Source of the DNA: Methanomassiliicoccaceae archaeon
GTDB lineage: Archaea > Thermoplasmatota > Thermoplasmata > Methanomassiliicoccales > Methanomethylophilaceae
NCBI GenBank assembly: GCA_009776695.1
Contig: WRNI01000083.1
Coordinates: 1 to 5,081, forward strand
DNA length: 5,081 bases
Direction: 5' to 3'
Shown piece by piece: positions 1-5,081 of this stretch. The notes under the pieces are model-generated. The model worked only from the letters and a program-made list of their open reading frames with translations. It was not told the origin of the DNA and ran no database searches. Position 1 is the stretch's first letter, and every line of letters begins with the position of its first letter. Made by a program: the position numbers and the translations under genes.

Positions 1-843
1 GACCGCCTCGGCGAGACGCTCCGAGAAGTCCATTATCTCGGGATGCGAAGGCATGTTATCCGCCGATAAACGTTCCCGTGAACCGCCAACGAAGACGTAA
101 CCTTTCGGCTCGATCAGGTCGGGACCGGCGATCCTGTCCAATCCCGCGTATTCATCGATCCATCCGAAGTTCATGCCCTTCACCAAAGTGTGCCTTATGA
201 CCGTTCTCGTATCAAGCGACGGAAAAAGTTCCAGCGTTCTCATAAGTCTCGCCCATCCGTCCTTTATCTTCGGGACGCACGTTATTTTGTAAATGTTCTC
301 ATTGGGCGCGGCGACCGTCACGTACAGCTGTCTGGGAAGGACATCAAGACGTTCAAGCACTTCGGGATGTGTCCCGTTCGTCACCATGAACGTGATCATT
401 CCGCGCCGATGGCATTCTTCGATAAGGCCGGAAAGATAAGGGTACGCGGTCGGTTCGCCTGCCAGCGATATTGCGACCATGTTCGGTCTTTTCGACTCTT
501 CATACTTTTCTTTATCGCACCGTTCGTCGCCGTTGAAACCGGTAAGTAATTTCTGATGATGTCTGATCAGAGAATCAAGCATCTCCTTCGGTTCAGACCA
601 TTCGTCCGCTTTGAAATCATGGCCCTGCACCCTCCAGCAGAATTGGCACATATGATCGCATTCGTTGAGCGCCGGCGTCATCTGAAGACAGCGGTGGCTT
701 TCAATGCCATAGAAGTCCTGTTTATAGCAGTTCCTTCCGTATATGAGGCTCTGCCTCATCCAGTGGCATAATTTAACAGCGGCGTGATCGTTATGAAGAC
801 GGTATTGCTGTTTTGTCAGAAGCTCTTTGTATCTTTCGTCCAC
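1..843 (-). CDS. taw1: 4-demethylwyosine synthase (Taw1/TYW1), radical SAM; C-terminus cut off by window edge
   Basis: Radical-SAM enzyme that condenses pyruvate with N1-methylguanosine-37 of tRNA-Phe to give 4-demethylwyosine, the tricyclic core of wyosine bases; cytosolic. The visible 281 residues show the radical-SAM triad C62-x3-C66-x2-C69 followed by W70, a GEP motif at 129-131 in the SAM-binding region, and three further cysteines C26, C39 and C52 expected to hold the second 4Fe-4S cluster. K41, in a CYKQ stretch, matches the lysine proposed to bind pyruvate. From memory, these residue numbers equal those of the Methanocaldococcus jannaschii enzyme, which supports the chosen start. The start is GTG (841-843), preceded by a near-perfect AGGAGGT. 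That ribosome site overlaps the stop codon of rfcL, 8 bp upstream, so the two are probably translationally coupled. Archaeal members are a little over 300 residues, so a few tens of residues are missing beyond position 1. Identity is very secure. Confidence 0.95.
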   Translation of the reverse strand, partial: MDERYKELLTKQQYRLHNDHAAVKLCHWMRQSLIYGRNCYKQDFYGIESHRCLQMTPALNECDHMCQFCWRVQGHDFKADEWSEPKEMLDSLIRHHQKLLTGFNGDERCDKEKYEESKRPNMVAISLAGEPTAYPYLSGLIEECHRRGMITFMVTNGTHPEVLERLDVLPRQLYVTVAAPNENIYKITCVPKIKDGWARLMRTLELFPSLDTRTVIRHTLVKGMNFGWIDEYAGLDRIAGPDLIEPKGYVFVGGSRERLSADNMPSHPEIMDFSERLAEAV

Positions 844-846
844 GGG

Positions 847-853
847 ACCTCCT
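847..853 (-). promoter_or_regulatory. Shine-Dalgarno site of taw1 overlapping the rfcL stop codon
   Basis: Read on the minus strand the site is AGGAGGT, then CCC, then the GTG start of taw1. Its first two bases are the last two of the TAG stop of rfcL (852-854). A ribosome finishing rfcL therefore sits on the taw1 initiation site. This match decides for GTG at 841-843 and argues for one shared transcript. Confidence 0.85.
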
Positions 854-2276
854 AAAATTGAAAAAGACTCTTCTGCGGTCCGGCGCCCTTTGCAGGTGCG
901 TCCTTTGCAGACTCTTTCCTAACGCCCTTCACCGCCGTATCGCCGGCGGCGTCATGCGATGGCGCTGCCGCGTGGCCGGGGTTCTTTGCGACCGCGTCCT
1001 TCACAGCCTTCGAATCTACTTTCGCGTCAAGCAGGAACGCTATCTCCTCCGTCTCAAGGGACGCGTCCGCAGCGACGGCGGCGGCCAGTTCCGGATCGTT
1101 CCTGAGCATCATCTTAAGCATAGGAATTACGTCGGAAGATATACGTCCGGTCGAGGTGTGAAGCAATGACGATAACTTTGAGCAGACGCCCCTTTTCAGC
1201 GTGCGCACGGCTTTGCTGCGCGACATCTTCATCAGGTACAGCGGAAATCTGAACCTTTCATGCGACACCGCCGCGGAACGTTTCGATACGCTGACGCCGG
1301 CGGACATCATGTCGCTGGCGTACGACCAGAATCCGAAGTACTGGCGCCTCCCGACGCGCCCGAGGAACACGTCGGCGCGCGCCAGACGTTCGTATCCTCT
1401 CATCAGATCGCCTTTGTCCCTGAACTCGAACGGCAGGTTCTCGTCCACCCACGTCATTATGTGGTCGGGCGTCTCATCAACGTCCATGAGCATCCTGCGG
1501 GCCTTCATGGCATCCTTTTCCCTGAATATTGAGCTCATGAGGTCATAGATATCTTTCCTGACAATGCGGTCGGATAATTTCCCGGCGTCATCATTGGTTA
1601 TTGCGTTACGGCCTAACGCCAGGGATTCAAGGTTCCTTACGGCCGCCCGCATATCGCCGCCGGAGTTCCCGGCCATCTTTATCAGCGCATCCTTCTCAAC
1701 GGATACGTTCTCGGCGTCCGCAATTCTTTCCAGTGCTTTGACAATTTCCGACGCACGGGGGCGCATGAACGTTATCTGCAAAGTTTCCGTCTTTATCACG
1801 GCGCTCTTCCTGCTCAGCGCGTAAAGGTCGTTGACGATGAGCATCACCGGCTGCTTTGTGCTCTTTATCAGCTCGGATATCGCGGGCAGGGCCCCGCGGT
1901 CCTCACGCCCGAACAGATTATCCGCTTCATCAAGAACGATAAGCTTCCTGCGGCCCTCCTTCGTGCTCAGATACTGACCGTCGTCAGTGAAAGCGTTCGA
2001 TCCCGCGCCGGCAAGCGCAACGCTCTTTATTGCGTCGCCCGTTCTCTGGTCCGAAGCGTTCATCTCGATGATGTCCCATCCCATATCGTTCGCAAGGGCA
2101 ACGGCCGCGGATGTTTTACCTATCCCGGGACTGCCGGAAAGAACGACCGCACGTTTTTCAGGGATGCCCCTGTTCCATGAATTTGCCCAGGCCGTAAGCT
2201 CAGAAACGGCCTTCGGATTGCCTATGATCTTCGACAGCGAGTCCGGTCTGTATTTCTCGGTCCAGTCATGAGCCAT
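852..2276 (-). CDS. rfcL: Replication factor C large subunit (clamp loader AAA+ ATPase)
   Basis: Large subunit of the archaeal clamp loader, which with RfcS opens the PCNA ring and loads it on primed DNA. The 474 residues are a normal full length. Order of motifs: RFC box WTEKYRP at 5-11; Walker A GSPGIGKT at 48-55; Walker B LIVLDEAD at 112-119; sensor-1 N149 in LIVND; sensor-2 R210 in GGDMRAAVRNLE; then the helical lid and collar region to about 420. Residues about 430-467 form an Ala/Lys/Asp/Gly-rich, probably disordered linker, and the protein ends in QKSLFQF, a PCNA-interacting (PIP) motif. There is no small-subunit-type SRC arginine-finger motif, as expected for RfcL. The ATG start (2274-2276) has no good Shine-Dalgarno, but an AT-rich TATA-like element lies about 27 bp upstream, so a leaderless or nearly leaderless mRNA is likely. 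taw1 follows directly, with its ribosome site overlapping the rfcL stop. No rfcS is in the window. Confidence 0.96.
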   Translation of the reverse strand: MAHDWTEKYRPDSLSKIIGNPKAVSELTAWANSWNRGIPEKRAVVLSGSPGIGKTSAAVALANDMGWDIIEMNASDQRTGDAIKSVALAGAGSNAFTDDGQYLSTKEGRRKLIVLDEADNLFGREDRGALPAISELIKSTKQPVMLIVNDLYALSRKSAVIKTETLQITFMRPRASEIVKALERIADAENVSVEKDALIKMAGNSGGDMRAAVRNLESLALGRNAITNDDAGKLSDRIVRKDIYDLMSSIFREKDAMKARRMLMDVDETPDHIMTWVDENLPFEFRDKGDLMRGYERLARADVFLGRVGRRQYFGFWSYASDMMSAGVSVSKRSAAVSHERFRFPLYLMKMSRSKAVRTLKRGVCSKLSSLLHTSTGRISSDVIPMLKMMLRNDPELAAAVAADASLETEEIAFLLDAKVDSKAVKDAVAKNPGHAAAPSHDAAGDTAVKGVRKESAKDAPAKGAGPQKSLFQF

Positions 2277-2297
2277 TGTTCTACGGAATGCGATGTA

Positions 2298-2308
2298 TGA
2301 TTAAATCA
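2298..2308 (-). promoter_or_regulatory. Probable TATA element of rfcL, also an 11-bp palindrome
   Basis: The plus strand reads TGATTAAATCA, a perfect odd palindrome (TGATT-A-AATCA). Its centre is 27 bp from the A of the rfcL ATG, the usual distance between an archaeal TATA box and the transcription start. With no Shine-Dalgarno present, this suggests transcription starts at or next to the ATG. The palindrome could also be a regulator site covering the TATA box. No upstream BRE is convincing. Confidence 0.45.
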
Positions 2309-2357
2309 TTGCGTTCATCATTCACCGCCTTTCACAGACCATCTCCGGTCCCGGCCG

Positions 2358-2390
2358 GCGGCATTCTGCCGCAGATCCTTTCTCTTTTTC
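2358..2390 (+). terminator. Hairpin plus T-rich stretch, terminator-like on the plus strand
   Basis: GCGGCA-TTC-TGCCGC (2358-2372) is a perfect 6-bp stem with a 3-base loop. On the plus strand it is followed within six bases by TTTCTCTTTTTC. That resembles an intrinsic terminator, but no plus-strand gene lies before it, and in the minus direction the hairpin is followed by G+C-rich sequence. It might stop antisense transcription from the rfcL side or be chance. Confidence 0.25.
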
Positions 2391-2401
2391 GCTCAATATC
2401 A

Positions 2402-2519
2402 TTTTCGTAGCAAAAATGTGTTTGAGTTACACCTTTTTCGTAGCAAAAATGTGTTTGAGTTACACCTTTTTCGTAGCAAAAATGTGTTTGAGTTACACCT
2501 TTTTCGTAGCAAAAATGTG
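2402..2519. repeat. Perfect 33-bp tandem repeat, three units plus a 19-bp partial unit
   Basis: Units begin at 2402, 2435, 2468 and 2501. Each starts with the 19-bp core TTTTCGTAGCAAAAATGTG, followed in the first three by the 14-bp TTTGAGTTACACCT; the fourth stops after the core. I see no mismatch between copies. Each junction contains an inverted repeat (A5-T-GTGT, 7-base loop, ACAC-C-T5, e.g. 2412-2438), and T5 and A5 also flank CGTAGC. A and T tracts begin at 2412, 2434, 2445, 2467, 2478, 2500 and 2511, separated by multiples of 11 bp, which predicts curved DNA. The constant 14-bp segment rules out CRISPR spacers. Possible roles are a regulator or chromatin-protein binding array, tandem T-tract terminators for the upstream operon, or the multi-repeat end of a lost insertion sequence. 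Confidence 0.93.
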
Positions 2520-2539
2520 GACCGTGTCCTTGATGCGGT

Positions 2540-2548
2540 AAAAAACAA
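2540..2548 (-). terminator. Possible T-tract terminator after the MFS-ABC genes
   Basis: On the minus strand this reads TTGTTTTTT after a G+C-rich GCCGCCGGCC, about 100 bp past the ABC stop codon. Archaeal RNA polymerase can terminate at T-rich non-template tracts without a strong hairpin. The T5 tracts of the repeat array just beyond could act as back-up sites. Evidence is compositional only. Confidence 0.35.
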
Positions 2549-2650
2549 GGCCGGCGGCGATGACAAAGGCATGTAAAATGACGCGGGGGCGCAAAGGACA
2601 TGCTTGGCGGAATACGAATCGCCGTCCTCCGGGAACGCATTGAACGGATG

Positions 2651-3442
2651 TCACGGCTGCGCAACGCTGTACGTTCCGTTGTTCTCGCTGACGGTCAGAG
2701 GGGAAGAGTACAGTTCGCTCATTGTCCCGGATGTCAGGACGTCCTTCTTTTTGCCGTCGCCGAATATCCTGCCGTCCTTCATCATTATTATCCGTTCGAC
2801 GCCGTTCGGTATGTCCGAAAGATCGTGTGTTATCATAACAACGGCCGTTCCCTTCTTTATCAGCGCATCAAGCATGACCCTCAGTTTATCCTTTGCGACG
2901 ATGTCCAGGCCGGTCATCGGTTCATCCAGAAGCAGCATGCGCGGGTCCGGCGCAAGCGCCCTTGCGATGAGAGCTCTTCTCATCTCGCCGAGCGACAGTT
3001 TTCCCGATTCCCGCGCAAGCTTATCCGCGATCCCTGTGCGTGCGGCCGCCTCCTCCGCGGCCGCGACCATATCATCGGTGACATCGTGATATTTGTATAT
3101 GTCCGCAGTTCTGAAGAAACCCGACAATATCACATCGGCGACGGTCGCCGCGGGATCGAATCTTGACTGAAGTTCCGTTGATACGACGCCGATCATTTTT
3201 CTCAGGTCGAATATGTTCCATCTTTCCTTTCCGAACAGTCTGCATACCGTTCTTTTATTTTCGTCAGAGTACGGTCTCGCGTCGCCTTTCAGAATTTTCA
3301 TCATCGACGATTTTCCGGAACCGTTCGGACCGATGACCGCGACGCTTTCGCCCTTTGATATTTTTACTGATATGTCATCCAATATACGGACGCCGCCGCG
3401 CACGAGCGACACATTCTCGAATTCGATCACATTAACGGTCAT
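2651..3442 (-). CDS. ABC transporter ATP-binding protein, ModF/PhrA-like (COG1119 type), without adjacent permease
   Basis: Single cytosolic ABC nucleotide-binding domain of 263 residues. Numbered from the ATG start: Walker A GPNGSGKS at 38-45; Q-loop Q92 in VSTELQSRF; signature LSLGE at 149-153 (LSGGQ variant); Walker B MLLLDE at 169-174 with catalytic E174; D-loop TGLD at 177-180; switch H206 in ITHDLSDIP. The VSxELQxRF and THDLSDIP stretches resemble the COG1119 group (called ModF or photorepair protein PhrA), an assignment from memory. The name does not prove molybdate transport: there is no permease or binding protein here. The start could be GTG at 3446-3448 (two residues longer); neither choice has a strong Shine-Dalgarno, and ATG is preferred. 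The MFS stop lies 42 bp upstream, so co-transcription is plausible. It could energise a distant permease or be a non-transport ABC ATPase. Confidence 0.85.
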   Translation of the reverse strand: MTVNVIEFENVSLVRGGVRILDDISVKISKGESVAVIGPNGSGKSSMMKILKGDARPYSDENKRTVCRLFGKERWNIFDLRKMIGVVSTELQSRFDPAATVADVILSGFFRTADIYKYHDVTDDMVAAAEEAAARTGIADKLARESGKLSLGEMRRALIARALAPDPRMLLLDEPMTGLDIVAKDKLRVMLDALIKKGTAVVMITHDLSDIPNGVERIIMMKDGRIFGDGKKKDVLTSGTMSELYSSPLTVSENNGTYSVAQP

Positions 3443-3484
3443 GTTCACGTTTCAGTGATGCAGCGCGGAGTATTCAATGGTTGC

Positions 3485-4888
3485 TTATGCGCACGCGTCC
3501 GGCGCCTCGTCTCCTTTGCTGAACCATGTCATTACCGCGCCGGCGACGGCGAGCATGAAGCACACCGCGAATGAATATCTTACGGAATCGATGAACGCGC
3601 CGTACATGTCCGGCGTTATGTTCGCCGTGGTCCCCATCATCACCGATATCATGCACATGACTATCGCGACGGATGACATCATCCCCACCTGCCTCATCAC
3701 GGATATCACACCGGACGCCTCGCTGTAATTTTTGGCGGAAACGCTTCCCATTATCATGTTGGTGTTCGGTGATGAGAATAACGCATAACCGAGGCCGGTG
3801 AAGAATAACGTTAAGTACACCCTATAAATGACGACGTCCACGGACAGCGTCATCATCAGCGCCGTGCCGACGCACATCATTATCATTCCCGATGTGGTCA
3901 GTATGCGCGGGTTCATCCTGTCGGAGGCCCTCCCGGCGAACGGTGTGACTATCGCCTGGGTCAGCGGCTGCAGTAAAATTATCAGGCCGGCGGCGCCCGG
4001 GCTCATGCCCCCGACGTTCTGGAGGTAAAGGCTTAACGTAAAGATGACGGCGTACGACGACCCGTAGTTGAGGAACGCCGCTATCGTTGACCGGCGGTAC
4101 GTCCTTCCGGAGAACAGCTTCACCATCAGGACAGGATATTTTTCCTTTGTTTCGAATCTGAAGAACGCAACGAGAAGCACGGCCCCGGCGGCCGCGAACG
4201 CCGCCGAGATCACGCTCGGAAGCGTGATGATGCCGTACATCATGACAACGATGCCGACGCCGTACAGCATCGAGCCTTTGATATCGAACGGCTCTCCCTC
4301 GGACGTTCTGAAATCCGTTTTGAAGTAGAACATCGTTATGAACGCGGCTATCGAGAACGGAATGAGCGCGAGGAACATCGTCCTCCATCCGAACATCTCT
4401 GTTATCAGGCCGCCGAGGCCGGGGCCGAGCGATGCGCCTATGTAGATGCACATGGTGTTCAGCGCCAGCGGCAGACCGCGCTGCGATCTCGGATAGACCT
4501 GCGCTATCATGGAAATGCTCGTGGACGATATGCACGCCGTTCCTATGCCTGCGACTATCCTCCAGACCAGCAGGACAGAGAACGAGTTCGCGACGGCGGA
4601 GGCCAGCGACGACAGAAGGACGATCACAATGCCGATTATGAACAGTTTACGTTTTCCGTACAGGTCGGAAAGGCGTGACATCGGCACCAGGAACGCAACC
4701 GACGAAAGGAAGAACGACATCACCAGCCAGCCCTGGTCGTGGGCGCTTATATTGAACTCGAGGCCGATCGTCGGCACCGCGAGATTTATCATCGTTGTAA
4801 GAAGCGGTGATATGAAACCTGCGAGACAGCATGCAATGAGCACAATGCGCTTTTCCTTTGACGAGAAATTTTGGCATTCAGTGCTCAT
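3485..4888 (-). CDS. MFS transporter, DHA2 (EmrB/QacA-like) drug:H+ antiporter family, 14 TM
   Basis: Inner-membrane secondary transporter, likely proton-coupled export of drugs or other small amphipathic molecules; the substrate cannot be told. Counting from the ATG (467 residues), hydrophobic stretches give 14 likely membrane helices, near 14-43, 54-73, 81-100, 103-131, 141-163, 168-189, 207-225, 226-245, 265-291, 296-319, 329-348, 352-374, 393-419 and 438-458. Motif A SRLSDLYGKRK at 71-81 (D75) follows helix 2, a second motif-A-like GRASDRMNPR at 319-328 follows helix 10, and the antiporter motif C GASLGPGLGG at 151-160 lies in helix 5. Start: ATG 4886-4888, preceded by GGCGGT at the same 3-bp spacing as taw1's ribosome site; a TTG at 4907-4909 would add seven residues. 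No regulator gene adjoins it. The ABC ATPase follows closely. Confidence 0.9.
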   Translation of the reverse strand: MSTECQNFSSKEKRIVLIACCLAGFISPLLTTMINLAVPTIGLEFNISAHDQGWLVMSFFLSSVAFLVPMSRLSDLYGKRKLFIIGIVIVLLSSLASAVANSFSVLLVWRIVAGIGTACISSTSISMIAQVYPRSQRGLPLALNTMCIYIGASLGPGLGGLITEMFGWRTMFLALIPFSIAAFITMFYFKTDFRTSEGEPFDIKGSMLYGVGIVVMMYGIITLPSVISAAFAAAGAVLLVAFFRFETKEKYPVLMVKLFSGRTYRRSTIAAFLNYGSSYAVIFTLSLYLQNVGGMSPGAAGLIILLQPLTQAIVTPFAGRASDRMNPRILTTSGMIMMCVGTALMMTLSVDVVIYRVYLTLFFTGLGYALFSSPNTNMIMGSVSAKNYSEASGVISVMRQVGMMSSVAIVMCMISVMMGTTANITPDMYGAFIDSVRYSFAVCFMLAVAGAVMTWFSKGDEAPDACA

Positions 4889-4909
4889 GTGACCGCCCAA
4901 TGTGTACAA

Positions 4910-4917
4910 CTATTTAC
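4910..4917 (-). promoter_or_regulatory. Candidate TATA element of the MFS gene
   Basis: The minus strand reads GTAAATAG, about 26 bp upstream of the chosen ATG. If used, transcription would start almost at the ATG, which sits awkwardly with the Shine-Dalgarno-like GGCGGT there. A second AT-rich patch near 4920-4927, or read-through from the tRNA promoter, are alternatives. Confidence 0.3.
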
Positions 4918-4925
4918 GGTATGCT

Positions 4926-4945
4926 ATGGCCGCCGCGGCGGTCAT
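4926..4945. promoter_or_regulatory. 20-bp G+C-rich palindrome between tRNA-Ala and the MFS gene
   Basis: CCGCCG|CGGCGG is a perfect 12-bp palindrome that extends to ATGG...TCAT with one G/T pair. It lies 18 bp past the tRNA 3' end and just upstream of the candidate MFS TATA element. It may be an operator for a transporter regulator, or in RNA a stable hairpin after the tRNA. No T tract follows, so a terminator is unlikely. Confidence 0.4.
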
Positions 4946-4963
4946 CGGACATAGGATAGGAAG

Positions 4964-5036
4964 TGGACGCGGCGAGATTTGAACTCGCGACTTCTACCTT
5001 GCGAAGGTAGCGATCTACCAGCTGATCTACACGCCC
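4964..5036 (-). tRNA. tRNA-Ala, anticodon CGC
   Basis: A complete 73-base cloverleaf can be folded by hand. The acceptor stem GGGCGTG/CGCGTCC contains the G3-U70 wobble pair that marks alanine tRNAs. The D-stem is GATC/GATC with loop AGCTGGTA, the anticodon stem CTACC/GGTAG with loop TTCGCAA, the variable loop AAGTC, and the T-stem GCGAG/CTCGC with loop TTCAAAT. The anticodon CGC (plus-strand 5001-5003) reads GCG, a codon used freely in the neighbouring genes. The discriminator base is A73. The CCA end is not encoded (A73 is followed by CTTCC), and there is no intron. Confidence 0.97.
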
Positions 5037-5061
5037 TTGGTCACTGCCAATAAATGGAAAG

Positions 5062-5067
5062 TATATA
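5062..5067 (-). promoter_or_regulatory. TATA box of tRNA-Ala
   Basis: The minus strand reads TATATA within GGTCTATATACTTT, centred about 28 bp before the first base of the tRNA, the normal archaeal spacing to a start just ahead of the mature 5' end. A purine-rich GAAAGG lies just upstream and may serve as BRE. This is the best-formed promoter in the window. Confidence 0.75.
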
Positions 5068-5081
5068 GACCTTTCATCCGC

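Larger units (their letters stand above)
2277..2650. other. 374-bp intergenic region between the ABC gene and rfcL
   Basis: I find no credible complete gene here. From high to low coordinate it holds about 70 bp of featureless sequence after the ABC stop codon, a T tract on the minus strand (2540-2548), a short plus-strand coding-like tail ending at a TAA (2517-2576), the 33-bp tandem repeat array (2402-2519), a small perfect hairpin followed by a T-rich stretch on the plus strand (2358-2390), and the rfcL promoter. An open frame runs through the repeats on both strands only because the 33-bp period is a multiple of three. Confidence 0.7.

Noticed and set aside
190..771. Two plus-strand open frames over the taw1 region
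   Set aside because: The minus strand carries a continuous frame here with all Taw1 motifs; the plus-strand products show no recognisable features.
1805..1815. SRK at RfcL residues 155-157 as an arginine finger
   Set aside because: It only superficially resembles the SRC motif of RFC small subunits; the large subunit normally lacks that motif, and the cysteine is absent here.
2402..2519. CRISPR array with a 19-bp repeat and 14-bp spacers
   Set aside because: The three 14-bp 'spacers' are identical and far too short, and there are no cas genes. It is a simple tandem repeat.
2332..2664. Minus-strand 110-residue open frame containing three HFCYEKGVTQT repeats
   Set aside because: It starts inside the ABC gene, the repeats stay open only because the unit is 33 bp, and the rest is Arg/Pro-rich out-of-frame sequence. 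No ribosome site or protein-like composition supports it.
2600..3166. Plus-strand 188-residue open frame
   Set aside because: It lies antisense to the ABC ATPase, which carries every expected motif on the minus strand.
3822..4535. Minus-strand 237-residue open frame rich in His and Arg
   Set aside because: It is a frame-shifted shadow of the MFS transporter, whose own frame has 14 helices and MFS motifs.
4889..4909. TTG start giving an MFS protein seven residues longer
   Set aside because: The downstream ATG at 4886-4888 is preceded by GGCGGT at the same spacing as the taw1 ribosome site; the TTG has no such signal.

Overview
The window looks like ordinary archaeal chromosome, all coded on the minus strand. 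The archaeal markers are a replication factor C large subunit, a Taw1/TYW1 wyosine-base enzyme, TATA-box promoters and a tRNA gene without an encoded CCA. Gene style and moderately high G+C make a Thermoplasmatota methanogen (Methanomassiliicoccales-like, gut type) my best guess, but that is inference without any search.

In the order of transcription (high to low coordinate): a tRNA-Ala(CGC) gene with a clear TATA box lies at the right edge. About 75 bp later comes a 14-TM major facilitator transporter of the DHA2 (EmrB/QacA) type. A short gap separates it from a solitary ABC ATPase of the ModF/PhrA type, so the two may share a transcript. A 374-bp non-coding gap (2277-2650) follows. It holds a perfect 33-bp tandem repeat (3 full units plus 19 bp), a terminator-like T tract and the likely promoter of the next gene. 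That gene is the RFC large subunit (rfcL), which ends in a PCNA-binding motif. Its stop codon lies inside the Shine-Dalgarno sequence of the last gene, a Taw1/TYW1 radical-SAM enzyme that runs off the left edge without its C-terminus.

Functionally, rfcL and taw1 form a tight two-gene unit (DNA clamp loading and tRNA-Phe wyosine modification, with no evident mechanistic link). The MFS and ABC genes form a probable membrane/export-related unit. I see no defence system, CRISPR array, complete mobile element or new multigene system. The one structurally unusual object is the 33-bp repeat array, whose A and T tracts are spaced by multiples of 11 bp and whose units carry overlapping inverted repeats.
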